This document shows positions 51,952 through 61,359 of a DNA stretch of 64,000 nt, piece by piece (within the stretch, counting starts at the first letter, position 1; each line of letters begins with the position of its first letter). The stretch is from JBCBKU01 sp038521345 (GTDB taxonomy: Bacteria > Pseudomonadota > Alphaproteobacteria > Rhodobacterales > Rhodobacteraceae). The notes under the pieces are model-generated. The model saw only the letters and a program-made list of their open reading frames with translations, did no database searches and had not been told where the DNA came from. A program made the translations under genes and the position numbers. The DNA lies in contig JBCBKU010000012.1 of NCBI GenBank assembly GCA_038521345.1, positions 1 through 64,000 on the forward strand, given 5' to 3'.

Positions 51952-52419
51952 CTACAAGCGCTCTGCACCGTCGCCCATCCGTCGAGCGCCCAACGGCGAG
52001 ACCGCACGATCGTAGGCGTAGTCAATCATAGTTCCGGAAAGCGCGGCATAGGCCGCTTCCCACGCCGCGCGCGTCGTCGGGTCGAGCCCACCCGGCGTCA
52101 CGCGTTCGAGCATCTCGAGCAGGGCAGCGCCCACCGCATCGTAGTGTTCGGGCAGCACCCCGTAGGCCACATGGCGCAGGGCCAGATCCTCCACCAGCGG
52201 GGCCATCGTGCCGAAGCTCTGCAATTCGGCAACAATTGTGCCTAGCGTATTCGTCAGCTTGGCCGCTTGCGTCTGCATATCAGCAAGAAAAAGCGCCCGG
52301 GTCTCGGGCGCTTTCTCAAATAGGTAGTCATAAAAGACCTCACCCGCGCGCTGGCTGTCGGCCGAGACCCGGTGATAGCTTTCCCTGATCCGGTCGATGT
52401 CTTCGCGTGTCAGGTCCAT
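51952..52419 (-). CDS. Single-domain globin
   Basis: A 155-residue haem protein of the Vitreoscilla/flavohaemoglobin globin type without reductase domain. Helix A has DIDRIRESYHRV, and FYDYLFEKAPETRALF leads to the distal side; LALRHVAYGVLPEHY contains the proximal His (in RHVAYGV) and the EHY of helix G. Likely binds O2 or NO. Divergent from nothing; the small gene at 52498 lies upstream on the same strand. Confidence 0.88.
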   Translation of the reverse strand: MDLTREDIDRIRESYHRVSADSQRAGEVFYDYLFEKAPETRALFLADMQTQAAKLTNTLGTIVAELQSFGTMAPLVEDLALRHVAYGVLPEHYDAVGAALLEMLERVTPGGLDPTTRAAWEAAYAALSGTMIDYAYDRAVSPLGARRMGDGAERL

Positions 52420-52497
52420 CGATGGCGATTCCCGTTTGGTCGTTCAGGAGAGGTGGTGTTCCTCCGCTGCGACCAGGACGCCGCAACGGAGCGTCGG

Positions 52498-52620
52498 TCA
52501 TCGCCGAATAGCCTCACCCTTGGTGCGGGTTACGTTGACACGGGGTTTGCATGCAAAGCTTTCACCGGGCGCTGCGCTCCGTGACTTTACGAAATTCCAG
52601 TATGCCATGTGACCACTCAT
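52498..52620 (-). CDS. Possible 40-residue protein
   Basis: MSGHMAYWNFVKSRSAAPGE then a basic tail with one Cys. ATG 52620 has AAGGGAG nine nt upstream, an unusually good site for a random frame. Its promoter would share the region with the divergent LysR gene. No family recognised; function unknown. Confidence 0.42.
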   Translation of the reverse strand: MSGHMAYWNFVKSRSAAPGESFACKPRVNVTRTKGEAIRR

Positions 52621-52733
52621 GGTCGCGTCTCCCTTTTCGGTTCTCGTGAAATTCATTGAGCCCTCTACAGGCGCCAATATCCGCGTGATATCGGCATTGG
52701 ATCTGGACAGGAACCGGTACACCCGCAGTATCG

Positions 52734-52751
52734 TTATGCGAATTTGCATAA
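52734..52751. promoter_or_regulatory. LysR-type operator dyad
   Basis: Perfect dyad TTATGC-GAATTT-GCATAA lies 13 nt before the LysR start. It contains the T-N11-A pattern of LysR boxes. It sits between the LysR gene and the divergent 40-residue gene. Confidence 0.6.
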
Positions 52752-52763
52752 GGGGGCCGGCAC

Positions 52764-53630
52764 GTGGCGCATGATCTGCATTGGGACGATCTGAAAGTCG
52801 CGCTGGCCATTGGCCGGGCAGGCTCGCTCAACCGCGCTGGCGAGGCGCTGGGTATGGATCAGTCCACCGTGGGCCGGCGGCTGACAACACTCGAGTCTGC
52901 GCTGGGGGCCACGCTTTTTCTGCGCTCACGCCGGGGTCTGCGTCCCACCGCCGCCGGCGAGATCGCCATCAGATGGGCGCTTGAGATGGAGGCACGAGCC
53001 GACACGCTGGGACAAGAGTTGGCAGCCGCCGAGAAAGGCGTCGCCGGTGTTATGCTTCTGCTAAGCAATGGCTGGCTGCTAGAGCGTCTGGCGGACCGTG
53101 CGCTTGGCGATCTTGTGGCTGCTCACCCTTATCTCGAGTTGTGCATGCTCACACAGCGCCCCGGCTTGTTGCGGGGCAGGGATGCCTCGGCGGGGCTCTG
53201 GTTCGATGCGCGCCCCGGCGAGGACGAGTTCGCAATCAAACTGGCCGATGTTCCCTACGGCGTTTATGCCGCCGCCGATAGCGACCCCGGCGCACAGAAC
53301 TGGGTTCAGTTTCATGATCCTGACGGTGCGCGACCTGCCGCGACCCGAACGGTCGAACGGTTGCGCGGCGATAACGAGCGGATCGTCTTCAGCGCCAACG
53401 ATGCCGCCATGCTGCAACTGGCCGTAAGATCGGGAGTCGGCAAAGGCCTTCTGCCCTATTGCCTTGCGGAAGAAGATCCCGGGCTGGTGCGAGTCAATCC
53501 GGGTCCTCCGGAGTTGGTGCGCGGTCTGCACGTGCATTTGCATCCCGATTCCGTTCAGCTTCGCCGCGTTCAAGCCGTCATTCGGTGGTTGCGCGAGGTC
53601 GTTCCCACGACGTTGTTGGCAAAGCGCTAA
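52764..53630 (+). CDS. LysR family transcriptional regulator
   Basis: A 288-residue regulator: HTH residues 7-60 (WDDLKVALAIGRAGSLNRAGEAL in parts; STVGRRLTTLE), then a periplasmic-binding-like effector domain. The GTG at 52764 has AGGGGG upstream; no ATG is suitable. The dyad just upstream suggests autoregulation. Target genes are unknown; the divergent small gene is the best candidate. Its end overlaps the DCC gene by 4 nt. Confidence 0.9.
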   Translation: MAHDLHWDDLKVALAIGRAGSLNRAGEALGMDQSTVGRRLTTLESALGATLFLRSRRGLRPTAAGEIAIRWALEMEARADTLGQELAAAEKGVAGVMLLLSNGWLLERLADRALGDLVAAHPYLELCMLTQRPGLLRGRDASAGLWFDARPGEDEFAIKLADVPYGVYAAADSDPGAQNWVQFHDPDGARPAATRTVERLRGDNERIVFSANDAAMLQLAVRSGVGKGLLPYCLAEEDPGLVRVNPGPPELVRGLHVHLHPDSVQLRRVQAVIRWLREVVPTTLLAKR

Positions 53631-54004
53631 GACCGGGCGCGGCGGGCCATCCGGCGGCGGTGCATTCCGTAAAGAAGCGGCGCAAGCACAGTCTCGTAGA
53701 TGAACGTAGCCAGGTGGCGCAGCCCCGGTACGGAGACCACGCGCGCCAGCCATCTCCACCGGGGCAGGGCCCTCCACATCGCAAGGAAGGCGTCGGTACC
53801 GGACAAAAGCGTGCCATCCTGCAGCACGTGCAGCCGCCGCGCGGCGGCGTCCGGGTCCAGATCATGTGCAGCGAGGTCCGCGCGATTGATCGGGGTGAAG
53901 CTGATCGGCAAGTTGGCGGCTTCGGCTTCTGCCCTGTAGAGCTCGATTTCGCGCGAGCAGATCGGGCATTCGGCGTTGTAAATGACGTCGGTTTGTTTGG
54001 TCAT
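53627..54004 (-). CDS. DCC family thiol-disulfide oxidoreductase-like (DUF393)
   Basis: A 125-residue protein. YNAECPICSREIELY is the DUF393 motif: Cys-Pro-Ile-Cys in the DxxCxxC position. FLAMWRALPRWRWLARV and GMHRRRMARR end it. A thiol redox role is assumed. Divergent from the M48 protease gene. Confidence 0.87.
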   Translation of the reverse strand: MTKQTDVIYNAECPICSREIELYRAEAEAANLPISFTPINRADLAAHDLDPDAAARRLHVLQDGTLLSGTDAFLAMWRALPRWRWLARVVSVPGLRHLATFIYETVLAPLLYGMHRRRMARRARS

Positions 54005-54107
54005 GCCGGGTACATAGGGCGGTCCTTCGGCCAGGACATGCCGATGCGGCTGGAAGACGCGGCGCAGCGTGGTAAATATCCCGCACCGGTTTCTTCGAGG
54101 AGGCCCC

Positions 54108-54833
54108 ATGCGCCGCACTTACGCAAAAGCCCTGATCCTTGGTCTCGCCAGCGTCATCCTGTCCGCGTGCGACATCGAGATCGTGCCTGTGGACAGCCAG
54201 CCGACGCAAACATCGGCGCCATCGTCATCGCGTGCCGTGACCTCGCGGTCGTCCATGCGCAGCTTCGCCGAGGTTCAGCGGCGGGTGGAACCGGTGGCCG
54301 AGCAGATGTGCCGGGCCAACACCCGGGGCGTGAATTGCGATTTCCGGATCATTGTCGACGACCGCGCGAACCAGCCACCCAATGCGTTTCAAACGCTCGA
54401 CGAAAACAAGCGCCCCATCATCGGATTCACCGCCTCACTTATCGAGGATACGCGCAATCAGGACGAACTGGCCTTCATCATGGGTCATGAGGCGGCGCAT
54501 CACATCCAGGGCCATATCGCCCAATCGCAGCAATCTGCCCTCGAGGGCGCGGTTGCGGCGACCATCCTGGCCCAGATCCTTGGCGCGAGTGCGGCCAATA
54601 CCGAGTTGGCACAGCGCGCCGGGGCGACCGTGAACGCGCGGCGCTTCTCAAAGGAATTCGAGCTTGAGGCGGACAGCCTCGGGACGGTGATCGCTGCCCG
54701 TGCCGGGTACAACCCCGTCCGCGGTGCCGAGTATTTCAACCGAATCCCGGATCCCGGGAACCAGTTCTTGGGCACGCATCCCCCCAACGCCGAACGCATT
54801 CAGGTCGTCCGGCGGACCGCCGCACGCCTTTAG
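54108..54833 (+). CDS. M48 family metalloprotease, lipoprotein
   Basis: A 241-residue zinc protease. The signal ends with lipobox LSAC (Cys21), so lipid-anchored. MGHEAAHHIQGH is HExxH and FELEADSLGTV carries the third ligand Glu. It resembles BepA/LoiP-type proteases in envelope quality control. GGAGG precedes ATG 54108 by five nt. Confidence 0.92.
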   Translation: MRRTYAKALILGLASVILSACDIEIVPVDSQPTQTSAPSSSRAVTSRSSMRSFAEVQRRVEPVAEQMCRANTRGVNCDFRIIVDDRANQPPNAFQTLDENKRPIIGFTASLIEDTRNQDELAFIMGHEAAHHIQGHIAQSQQSALEGAVAATILAQILGASAANTELAQRAGATVNARRFSKEFELEADSLGTVIAARAGYNPVRGAEYFNRIPDPGNQFLGTHPPNAERIQVVRRTAARL

Positions 54834-54855
54834 GACAGGCCGGCCGTTTCCACGC

Positions 54856-55350
54856 CTATTGCGACGCGTGCCTGACGATGGTGAACCCTTCGCCGGGCGT
54901 CGGCGGCACATAGTGCCGTGCGAAGAGGTGGAACTGCGCCTCTGAGACCGCGAAGGGATGGTCGCCTTGCGCATTTCGCGCGTGCAGCCGCGCAAGGCAC
55001 ACCTCGTCTGGCACGTCCAAGACGTGCAGTTCGTGTAAGGCGTGGGTCCCGTCGAGAATACCACGCATCCACACCCGCGTCTCAGGCGTGTTCGCCGGAA
55101 AGTCGAGCACGACCGACACCCCGGCGGTCAACATCGACCCGACATGCGCGCCCATGATCCCCCGCAGTTTTGCGGCGCAGCGCATGTAGTCATTCGGCGT
55201 CGACATCTGGTCTGAGAACAGAGCGCCAAGCCACGTGTCCTCCGACAGCATCACCGTGCTCGGCCGGCTGGCGAGCTGCGACGCGAGCGTGGATTTGCCG
55301 GATCCGATCTTGCCGCAGAGCATATGGAGGGTCGGAAATTCTGTGTTCAT
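54856..55350 (-). CDS. P-loop kinase-like ATPase (AAA_33)
   Basis: A 164-residue protein. Walker A is GKIGSGKSTLA (about residue 12) and SVVLDFPAN resembles Walker B. Size and layout fit the zeta-toxin-like / nucleotide kinase group; AAA_33 members include antibiotic or nucleotide phosphotransferases. The substrate is unknown. AAGGAGA lies upstream of ATG 55350. Confidence 0.8.
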   Translation of the reverse strand: MNTEFPTLHMLCGKIGSGKSTLASQLASRPSTVMLSEDTWLGALFSDQMSTPNDYMRCAAKLRGIMGAHVGSMLTAGVSVVLDFPANTPETRVWMRGILDGTHALHELHVLDVPDEVCLARLHARNAQGDHPFAVSEAQFHLFARHYVPPTPGEGFTIVRHASQ

Positions 55351-55540
55351 CACGTGTCTCCTTGGCAGGCGATAAAGCGCACACTTTGTGCATGCAAGCG
55401 CCTCTGCGGCCTCGTCCTTCGGGACTCGGATCTTGCACCTTTCCGACGAAATCTTCACAAGCGCGCGGCATCGCCGATCCACGTGTTTGGCAATCCGGGA
55501 CCGGCTGCGAAAGACCACTTTAGGGGCATCAAGGAACGCC

Positions 55541-56152
55541 ATGCCTGTAACCGTTTCGGCCGCGCTGACCGGGTTTGCACTTGGTCTGAGCCTGATCCTT
55601 GTGATCGGGGCGCAGAATGCGTTCGTCCTGCGTCAGGGACTGGCACGCCGCCATGTCTTTCCAGTTTGCCTGACCTGCGCGCTATCCGACGCCACGCTGA
55701 TCGTGTTCGGGGTGGCCGGGTTCGGCTGGGTGGTTTCGGCCGTGCCATGGCTGGACGACGTGCTGCGCTGGGGCGGGGCCGCGTTTCTCCTCGCCTATGG
55801 CGCGTTCAGTTTCCGGTCCGCATGGCTGGGGGGCGGACGACTGGACGCAGCGGACCGGGCTGGACAGGCGCTGGTGCCGACGCTTCTCACTGTTCTGGCG
55901 CTGACTTGGCTGAACCCGCATGTCTGGCTCGACACCGTTGTCCTACTGGGCGGTATCGCAGCCCAGTGGGAGGGGTCGCGCTGGGCCTTCGGCTTCGGCG
56001 CCGCGCTGGCAAGCTTCGTATTCTTCTTCTCGCTGGGGTACGGGGCGCGCGCATTGGCGCCGCTTTTTCGCCGTCCATCGGCATGGCGCGTGCTGGACAT
56101 CGGGATCGGGGTCATCATGTGGGCGATCGCGGCAAAGCTGATCTTGGGTTGA
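55541..56152 (+). CDS. LysE/ArgO amino acid exporter
   Basis: A 203-residue, six-helix inner membrane exporter. LSLILVIGAQNAFVLRQGL and LTWLNPHVWLDTVVLLGG are the LysE/ArgO signatures, in short. It exports arginine or lysine. AAGGAA lies upstream of ATG 55541. It is followed by an EamA gene. Confidence 0.92.
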   Translation: MPVTVSAALTGFALGLSLILVIGAQNAFVLRQGLARRHVFPVCLTCALSDATLIVFGVAGFGWVVSAVPWLDDVLRWGGAAFLLAYGAFSFRSAWLGGGRLDAADRAGQALVPTLLTVLALTWLNPHVWLDTVVLLGGIAAQWEGSRWAFGFGAALASFVFFFSLGYGARALAPLFRRPSAWRVLDIGIGVIMWAIAAKLILG

Positions 56153-56183
56153 GACCCGGACGCTTTTGAGTCACGTCGGGATT

Positions 56184-57083
56184 ATGCCCGAGACACCCCA
56201 ACGCCCCATCGCCGGCATCCTCTGGATGCTTCTTGCCGGGCTGTCCTTCGTCGGTGTCACAGGCATCGTGAAGCATGTGGGGGCCGAGATGCCGGCCGAG
56301 CAGGCGGCATTTCTGCGATTTCTCTTCGGCATGGTGTTCTTCCTGCCCTTTCTGGGCCGGCTTGCGCGCCTGCGGATGACGGCGCGGCTCTGGCGGCTGA
56401 ACCTCTGGCGCGGCGGCGTGCATACCGTCGCGGTCCTGCTCTGGTTCTTTGCGATGACACGGATCACGATGGCCGAAGTCACCGCACTGAATTACCTCAA
56501 CCCGATCTGCGTCACGCTCGGGGCCGTGCTTCTTCTGGGCGAACGGATCGCACTGCGCCGCATCCTTGCGGTTGGTGTGGCGCTGATCGGTGCAATGGTA
56601 ATTCTGCGCCCGGGGTTTCGTGAACTTGATCTGGGCCATCTCTCGATTCTCGGTGCGGCCCTTTTCTTGGCCATGTCGTATCTTCTGACCAAGGTTTTGT
56701 CGGCCGAGATGCCGGCTGAGGCCATCGTTGCGATCATGTCGGTTCTGGTAACAATCATGCTTGCCCCGTTCGCAATTGCGGTCTGGACCCCGCCCACACT
56801 GGAGCAGTTGATCTGGACACTCGCGCTCGCCGGTGTTGCGACCCTTGGGCATTATGCCATGACCCGTGCGTTCCGGGCGGCGCCGCTGACTGTGACCCAG
56901 CCTGTGACGTTTCTTCAACTCGTCTGGTCAGTCGTGCTCGGATGGGCGGTGTTCGGCGAGGCGGTCGATCTTTGGGTGATCGTCGGGGGCGTCATGATCG
57001 TCGGGTCAGCGACGTTCATCGCCATACGGGAAGCGCAGGCGCGCCGCGAAGTGACACCAAACGTGAACGCGACAAAGGTCTGA
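56184..57083 (+). CDS. EamA/DMT family permease
   Basis: A 299-residue ten-helix membrane protein with two EamA repeats (ALNYLNPICVTLGAVLLLGER and later VTFLQLVWSVVLGWAVFGE). Substrate unknown; its position after LysE suggests metabolite export. ATG 56184 preferred over TTG 56166. Confidence 0.87.
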   Translation: MPETPQRPIAGILWMLLAGLSFVGVTGIVKHVGAEMPAEQAAFLRFLFGMVFFLPFLGRLARLRMTARLWRLNLWRGGVHTVAVLLWFFAMTRITMAEVTALNYLNPICVTLGAVLLLGERIALRRILAVGVALIGAMVILRPGFRELDLGHLSILGAALFLAMSYLLTKVLSAEMPAEAIVAIMSVLVTIMLAPFAIAVWTPPTLEQLIWTLALAGVATLGHYAMTRAFRAAPLTVTQPVTFLQLVWSVVLGWAVFGEAVDLWVIVGGVMIVGSATFIAIREAQARREVTPNVNATKV

Positions 57084-57086
57084 TCG

Positions 57087-58304
57087 CTAGGCCGCCGTGA
57101 CCTGCCGTTCGCGGCGGATGACGTAAAGTACCGAGGCGAGGGCAAGAGCCGAGGTTGTGAACATGACCGCGACCAGTGGCGCTGCGCTTTGCGACAGATC
57201 GAGAAGCGTCCCTGTGATCGCGGCCATCGCGGCGCCGCCTCCGATCATGAACGCGGATCCAAGCCCGGAGGCGGTGCCCGCAAGATGCGGACGCACCGAC
57301 AACATTCCCGCAGCTGCGTTCGGGATAACCAGACCGTTGCCCAAACCCACGGTGCAGCAGAACGCGAAGAAGAGAAACGCCGTCTTGAGGCCGACCAGAA
57401 TAAGCAAGAGAGAGATCCCCATTCCGGTGGTCACGATGATCGTACCTGCAAGGATCATGCGATTGACGCCGAACCGCGCGGAATAGCGTCCCGACAGGAA
57501 GTTTCCGACAGCATAGCCGATGGCCGGCGCACCGAATCCGATGCCGGCCCAGAGCGGCGAAAGGCCGAAAACCTCGCTCGCCACCAAGGGTGCCCCGCCG
57601 AGAAACCCGAAAAAAGCGCCCGAGGCGAAGGCGGATGCCGCCACATAGCCCCAGAAGCGCCGCGAGGTCAGGAGCTCCGGATAGTCGCGCACCTGCGCTG
57701 CAAAGCTGGTGGGCCGGGTCTCGGCGGTCTCGCCCTGGTCGGCCCAGGCCATGGCCAAGATCGAGGCGCCGGACAGAAACAGGAAAATGAACGCGGCCCG
57801 CCAGCCGAAGGCCTGATCAAGCGCACCTCCGATCATCGGGGCGACCATGGGAACAAGCGCCATCCCCATTGTCACATACCCGATCATCGAAGCGGCTTCG
57901 TTCATGGGGTACATGTCGCGCACCACCGCGCGTGAGAGAACCAGCCCGACGGCAACCACCCCCTGCATCATGCGAAAGACCAGAAACACCTCGACGCTGG
58001 GGGCGAACATGCAACCGAGCGTGGCCACGAGGAAGATTGCCAGACAACCAAGGATCACGGGCCTTCGGCCGTACCGGTCGGAGATCGGGCCGATGACAAG
58101 TTGCAGAGCCGCCGTAACCCCGAGATATCCGGAAACGGCCAGCTGCATAACGCTATAGTCCGCCTGAAAGTGGGCGGCCATCGCCGGAAGCGACGGAAGA
58201 AAAACACTCATGTTCATGGCCGCGATACCGGCCAGAAGGACAAGCGTTGCAATATGTGGAGGCGTGGTTCGGTCTAGGAACCGCACCGCGGATGTTGTGG
58301 TCAT
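57087..58304 (-). CDS. Bcr/CflA-type MFS efflux transporter
   Basis: A 405-residue 12-helix MFS protein of the DHA1 group. Motif A is GPISDRYGRRPVI (about residues 71-83), and helix 5 has the antiporter motif C-like GYVTMGMALVPMVAPMIGG. Substrates of the Bcr family include bicyclomycin and chloramphenicol. It converges on the EamA gene and is divergent from pccB. Confidence 0.9.
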   Translation of the reverse strand: MTTTSAVRFLDRTTPPHIATLVLLAGIAAMNMSVFLPSLPAMAAHFQADYSVMQLAVSGYLGVTAALQLVIGPISDRYGRRPVILGCLAIFLVATLGCMFAPSVEVFLVFRMMQGVVAVGLVLSRAVVRDMYPMNEAASMIGYVTMGMALVPMVAPMIGGALDQAFGWRAAFIFLFLSGASILAMAWADQGETAETRPTSFAAQVRDYPELLTSRRFWGYVAASAFASGAFFGFLGGAPLVASEVFGLSPLWAGIGFGAPAIGYAVGNFLSGRYSARFGVNRMILAGTIIVTTGMGISLLLILVGLKTAFLFFAFCCTVGLGNGLVIPNAAAGMLSVRPHLAGTASGLGSAFMIGGGAAMAAITGTLLDLSQSAAPLVAVMFTTSALALASVLYVIRRERQVTAA

Positions 58305-58449
58305 AGTCGAGAGCTAGCGTTGGGCCCAGCTTCTGTCCACGCTCAGGTGCGGCGACAGGACTGTGCGAAAACGCGAAAGCTCCGGCAATCTGGTGATCCT
58401 TGCGCGGCTTCGTTATCACGGAGCAACGGACAGGGAAGGACAGCGGACG

Positions 58450-59982
58450 ATGACGGACGTTCTGAAAGAACTGGACGCGCGACGGGTTGGCGCGCGGCTT
58501 GGCGGTGGTGAGAAACGGATCGAGGCGCAGCACGGCAAGGGCAAGCTGACGGCAAGAGAACGGATCGAGGTGCTGCTCGACCCAGAGTCCTTCGAAGAAT
58601 TCGATACATTCGTCGCTCACCGCACCCGGGACTTCGGGATGGATCGGCAGACATTCCCCGGCGACGGCGTGGTGACGGGCTGGGGTACGATCAATGGCCG
58701 GATGGTCTATGTCTTTGCCCAGGACTTCACTGTCCTCGGCGGCTCCGTCTCCGAGACCCATGCCGCCAAGATCTGCAAGATCATGGACATGGCGCTTCAG
58801 AACGGAGCGCCCGTGATCGGGTTGAACGATTCCGGCGGCGCGCGGATCCAGGAAGGCGTGGGCAGCCTTGCCGGCTATGGCGAGGTCTTTCAGCGCAATA
58901 TCGAAGCTTCGGGTGTTGTGCCCCAGATCAGCGTGATCATGGGACCCTGTGCCGGGGGCGCGGTCTATTCTCCGGCCATGACCGACTTCATCTTCATGGT
59001 GAAAGACAGCTCTTACATGTTCGTCACCGGGCCCGATGTCGTGAAGACCGTTACGAACGAAGTTGTCACCGCCGAGGAACTCGGTGGCGCGGTCACCCAC
59101 ACCAAGAAATCCTCGGTGGCTGATCAGGCGTTCGAGAATGAGATCGAATGCCTGACCGAGGTTCGCCGGCTGGTTGATTTTCTGCCGCTGTCGAACCGTA
59201 CCAAGCCGCCGGTCCGGCCTTTCTACGATGACCCTGAGCGCATCGAGACCAGCCTTGATACGTTGGTGCCGGAAAACCCGAACCAGCCCTATGATATGAA
59301 AGAGCTGATCCTGAAGATCGCCGACGAGGGCGACTTTTACGAGCTTCAGAAGGATTTCGCCGGCAACATCATCACAGGGTTCATCCGCATAGAAGGCTCG
59401 ACCGTTGGAGTCGTCGCGAACCAGCCGATGGTTCTGGCCGGCGTTCTCGACATCGATTCGGCCCGCAAGGCCGCGCGGTTTGTCCGGTTCTGCGACGCGT
59501 TCGAAATACCGATCCTGACCCTGGTGGACGTGCCGGGCTTTCTACCCGGGGTCGCGCAAGAATACGGCGGCGTGATCAAGCACGGCGCCAAACTGCTCTT
59601 TGCCTATGGTGAGGCCACGGTCCCGAAAGTGACCGTGATTACGCGGAAAGCCTATGGCGGGGCCTACGTCGTGATGGCGTCGAAGCACCTGCGCTCGGAC
59701 ATCAACTATGCCTGGCCCACCTCCGAGATCGCGGTGATGGGTGCCAAGGGTGCGGTCGAGATCCTTTACCGCTCTGAGACGGGTGATCCTGACAAGATCG
59801 CGGCGCGCACCAAGGAATACGAGGACAACTTCGCCAGCCCTTTCAAAGCGGCGGAACGCGGTTTCGTCGACGAGGTGATCCAGCCCCACTCGACCCGCCG
59901 CCGCGTGGCCCGCGCCTTTGCCGCGCTCCGCACCAAGCGGGTCCAGCGGCCTTGGAAAAAGCACGACAATATTCCGCTGTGA
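58450..59982 (+). CDS. pccB: Propionyl-CoA carboxylase beta subunit
   Basis: Carboxyltransferase of the PCC complex, 510 residues: GLNDSGGARIQEGV, GPCAGGAVYSPAM and KAYGGAYVVMASK are the acyl-CoA and biotin pocket motifs. It works with PccA (62973) to carboxylate propionyl-CoA to methylmalonyl-CoA. ATG 58450 has GGACAG upstream; the longer frame is not conserved. First gene of the locus. Confidence 0.95.
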   Translation: MTDVLKELDARRVGARLGGGEKRIEAQHGKGKLTARERIEVLLDPESFEEFDTFVAHRTRDFGMDRQTFPGDGVVTGWGTINGRMVYVFAQDFTVLGGSVSETHAAKICKIMDMALQNGAPVIGLNDSGGARIQEGVGSLAGYGEVFQRNIEASGVVPQISVIMGPCAGGAVYSPAMTDFIFMVKDSSYMFVTGPDVVKTVTNEVVTAEELGGAVTHTKKSSVADQAFENEIECLTEVRRLVDFLPLSNRTKPPVRPFYDDPERIETSLDTLVPENPNQPYDMKELILKIADEGDFYELQKDFAGNIITGFIRIEGSTVGVVANQPMVLAGVLDIDSARKAARFVRFCDAFEIPILTLVDVPGFLPGVAQEYGGVIKHGAKLLFAYGEATVPKVTVITRKAYGGAYVVMASKHLRSDINYAWPTSEIAVMGAKGAVEILYRSETGDPDKIAARTKEYEDNFASPFKAAERGFVDEVIQPHSTRRRVARAFAALRTKRVQRPWKKHDNIPL

Positions 59983-59989
59983 GTGGCCG

Positions 59990-60502
59990 ATGACACGGTA
60001 TGTCAACAAGTCAAAAACCGAGTGGGAGGCTTGGGAGGACCAGAACCTCTCTCCGATCAGTCATCGGGACGAACTCGCGATTCGCCGATCACTTTGCGCA
60101 CGTGACTCGACCGAGTTGAAGTTTCTGCTGATTGCGCATGTGACTGTTCTTCTTTTCTTTCTGACGGCAGCACAGGTGTCCTCGACCGACGTCGCCTCGA
60201 ACTTGGCGGTTCTACTGGTGGCGGTCATGCTTCTGTTTGGAGCGCTGGCGGCGGCCATCGGTTTTGGCTTTTCACATGTCCACGAGCGTTCAATCGCGGC
60301 CGTGTTGTCCGGCAGCCGGACGGCACACAATTACGGTCGCGCGATTGACTGGGTTTACCAGAAATCTGTTCCCGGACGTATCGCCTGGATGTTCTATCTT
60401 TCTGCGATTGCCTTTTTCGTGGCTGTGTCCGCCTTGGTTGCCTTCAGCATATTCGGCTATATCGCGTTGTCCTTCGGCGATCCGAGCGCCGCAACGCCAT
60501 GA
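59990..60502 (+). CDS. Membrane protein in the pcc locus
   Basis: A 170-residue protein with three hydrophobic segments (residues 44-58 with FLLIAHVTVLLFFL, 64-92, 129-160). The N-terminus is charged and has no signal peptide. I know no family. It starts 7 nt after pccB and overlaps the next gene by ATGA, so it is in the pcc operon. Confidence 0.7.
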   Translation: MTRYVNKSKTEWEAWEDQNLSPISHRDELAIRRSLCARDSTELKFLLIAHVTVLLFFLTAAQVSSTDVASNLAVLLVAVMLLFGALAAAIGFGFSHVHERSIAAVLSGSRTAHNYGRAIDWVYQKSVPGRIAWMFYLSAIAFFVAVSALVAFSIFGYIALSFGDPSAATP

Positions 60503-60903
60503 GATCGCCTGCGAAGACCGTTTGTGGCTCGAACTCGGCTGCCTCGCGCCGTCGGTGTTCAGCAGGATGGACAATAACGCATAATGACGACGGGGTGGTT
60601 TTCGCAAGGCCGGGTCGCTCCCGTCTCGATGTGTCGCAGGACACCGAGTTCCCCTTCGGTAATGCCGTCCGCTATGCGCGTCAGATTCGCCAGGACATTT
60701 GGCGTGCACTGCAGGATCAACCGGGGTTTTCTCCGATTGTCGAAGTTTCTCGGTCTGCCGAAGGGATGCGCGTCCGTGCAGGCGGCCAGATTGACCGGAA
60801 ATTTCCGAGAGCGCATCTCGAAGCACGGATCAAGGATGTTCTGGAAGATCCCGCCCTCCGAGCGCGCTGGATCCGTTGGGCCGGGGGCGCGCAGCATGCC
60901 TGA
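60499..60903 (+). CDS. Conserved-looking hypothetical protein in the pcc locus
   Basis: A 134-residue soluble protein. The first ~40 residues are Ser/Arg-rich and less protein-like; the rest (GFSPIVEVSRSAEGMRVRAGG, in parts, and ARIKDVLEDPALRARW) looks well conserved. The true start may be later. ATG 60499 overlaps the previous stop (ATGA), and the end overlaps the RidA gene by 8 nt. Confidence 0.6.
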   Translation: MRSPAKTVCGSNSAASRRRCSAGWTITHNDDGVVFARPGRSRLDVSQDTEFPFGNAVRYARQIRQDIWRALQDQPGFSPIVEVSRSAEGMRVRAGGQIDRKFPRAHLEARIKDVLEDPALRARWIRWAGGAQHA

Positions 60904-61309
60904 CTTCCATCTTCTCCCCAACGCGCCGCGTCCAGTTGCGCCGTTCTCCCATGCCGCCGAAGCGGACGGATGGGTGATCCTGACCGGTCAGATGCCGACG
61001 GATCCGGCCAATCCGGACGCGCCACTGCCCGATGGGATCGTGGCCCAGACCCGGCGGGTGATGGACAATCTGGCCCTGATCTTGGGGGAACTCGGGCTGG
61101 ATCTATCACATGTGGTGCAGTGCCGGGCCTATCTGACGCGGTTCGAAGAGGACTATGCAGAGTTCAACGCAACCTATGCGGCATACTTCCCGCCGGACCG
61201 GCTCCCGGCTCGTACGACAATCGGCGTAACGGCGCTTGCCGTGGGCGCTTTGGTCGAGATCGATTGCATTGCCCGTCGGTCTATGGATACTCCGGGGTCG
61301 ACCCGTTGA
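60896..61309 (+). CDS. RidA family protein
   Basis: A 137-residue YjgF/RidA fold: PFSHAAEADGWVILTGQMP, later QCRAYLTRFEEDYAEFN, ALVEIDCIA. The Arg that binds the imine substrate is in PARTTIGV. RidA enzymes hydrolyse reactive enamines and imines. Its place in the pcc operon is unusual in function but tight (8-nt overlap). Confidence 0.88.
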   Translation: MPDFHLLPNAPRPVAPFSHAAEADGWVILTGQMPTDPANPDAPLPDGIVAQTRRVMDNLALILGELGLDLSHVVQCRAYLTRFEEDYAEFNATYAAYFPPDRLPARTTIGVTALAVGALVEIDCIARRSMDTPGSTR

Positions 61310-61341
61310 ATATCAAAGTCCGTCAGTCCCTTAGGGGCCGT

Positions 61342-61359
61342 GTGCGTTTTGCAACGCAC
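61342..61359 (+). other. Hairpin in the RidA-lipoprotein gap
   Basis: GTGCGTT-TTGC-AACGCAC, a perfect 7-bp stem. It contains TTTTGCAA, loosely like the TTTGCAAA half-site of the short-chain fatty acid regulators PccR/ScfR, but only one copy exists. Confidence 0.3.

Noticed and set aside
61342..61359. PccR/ScfR operator
   Set aside because: Only one TTTTGCAA-like copy is present, while the known site needs two TTTGCAAA copies four bases apart, and no such pair lies upstream of pccB.
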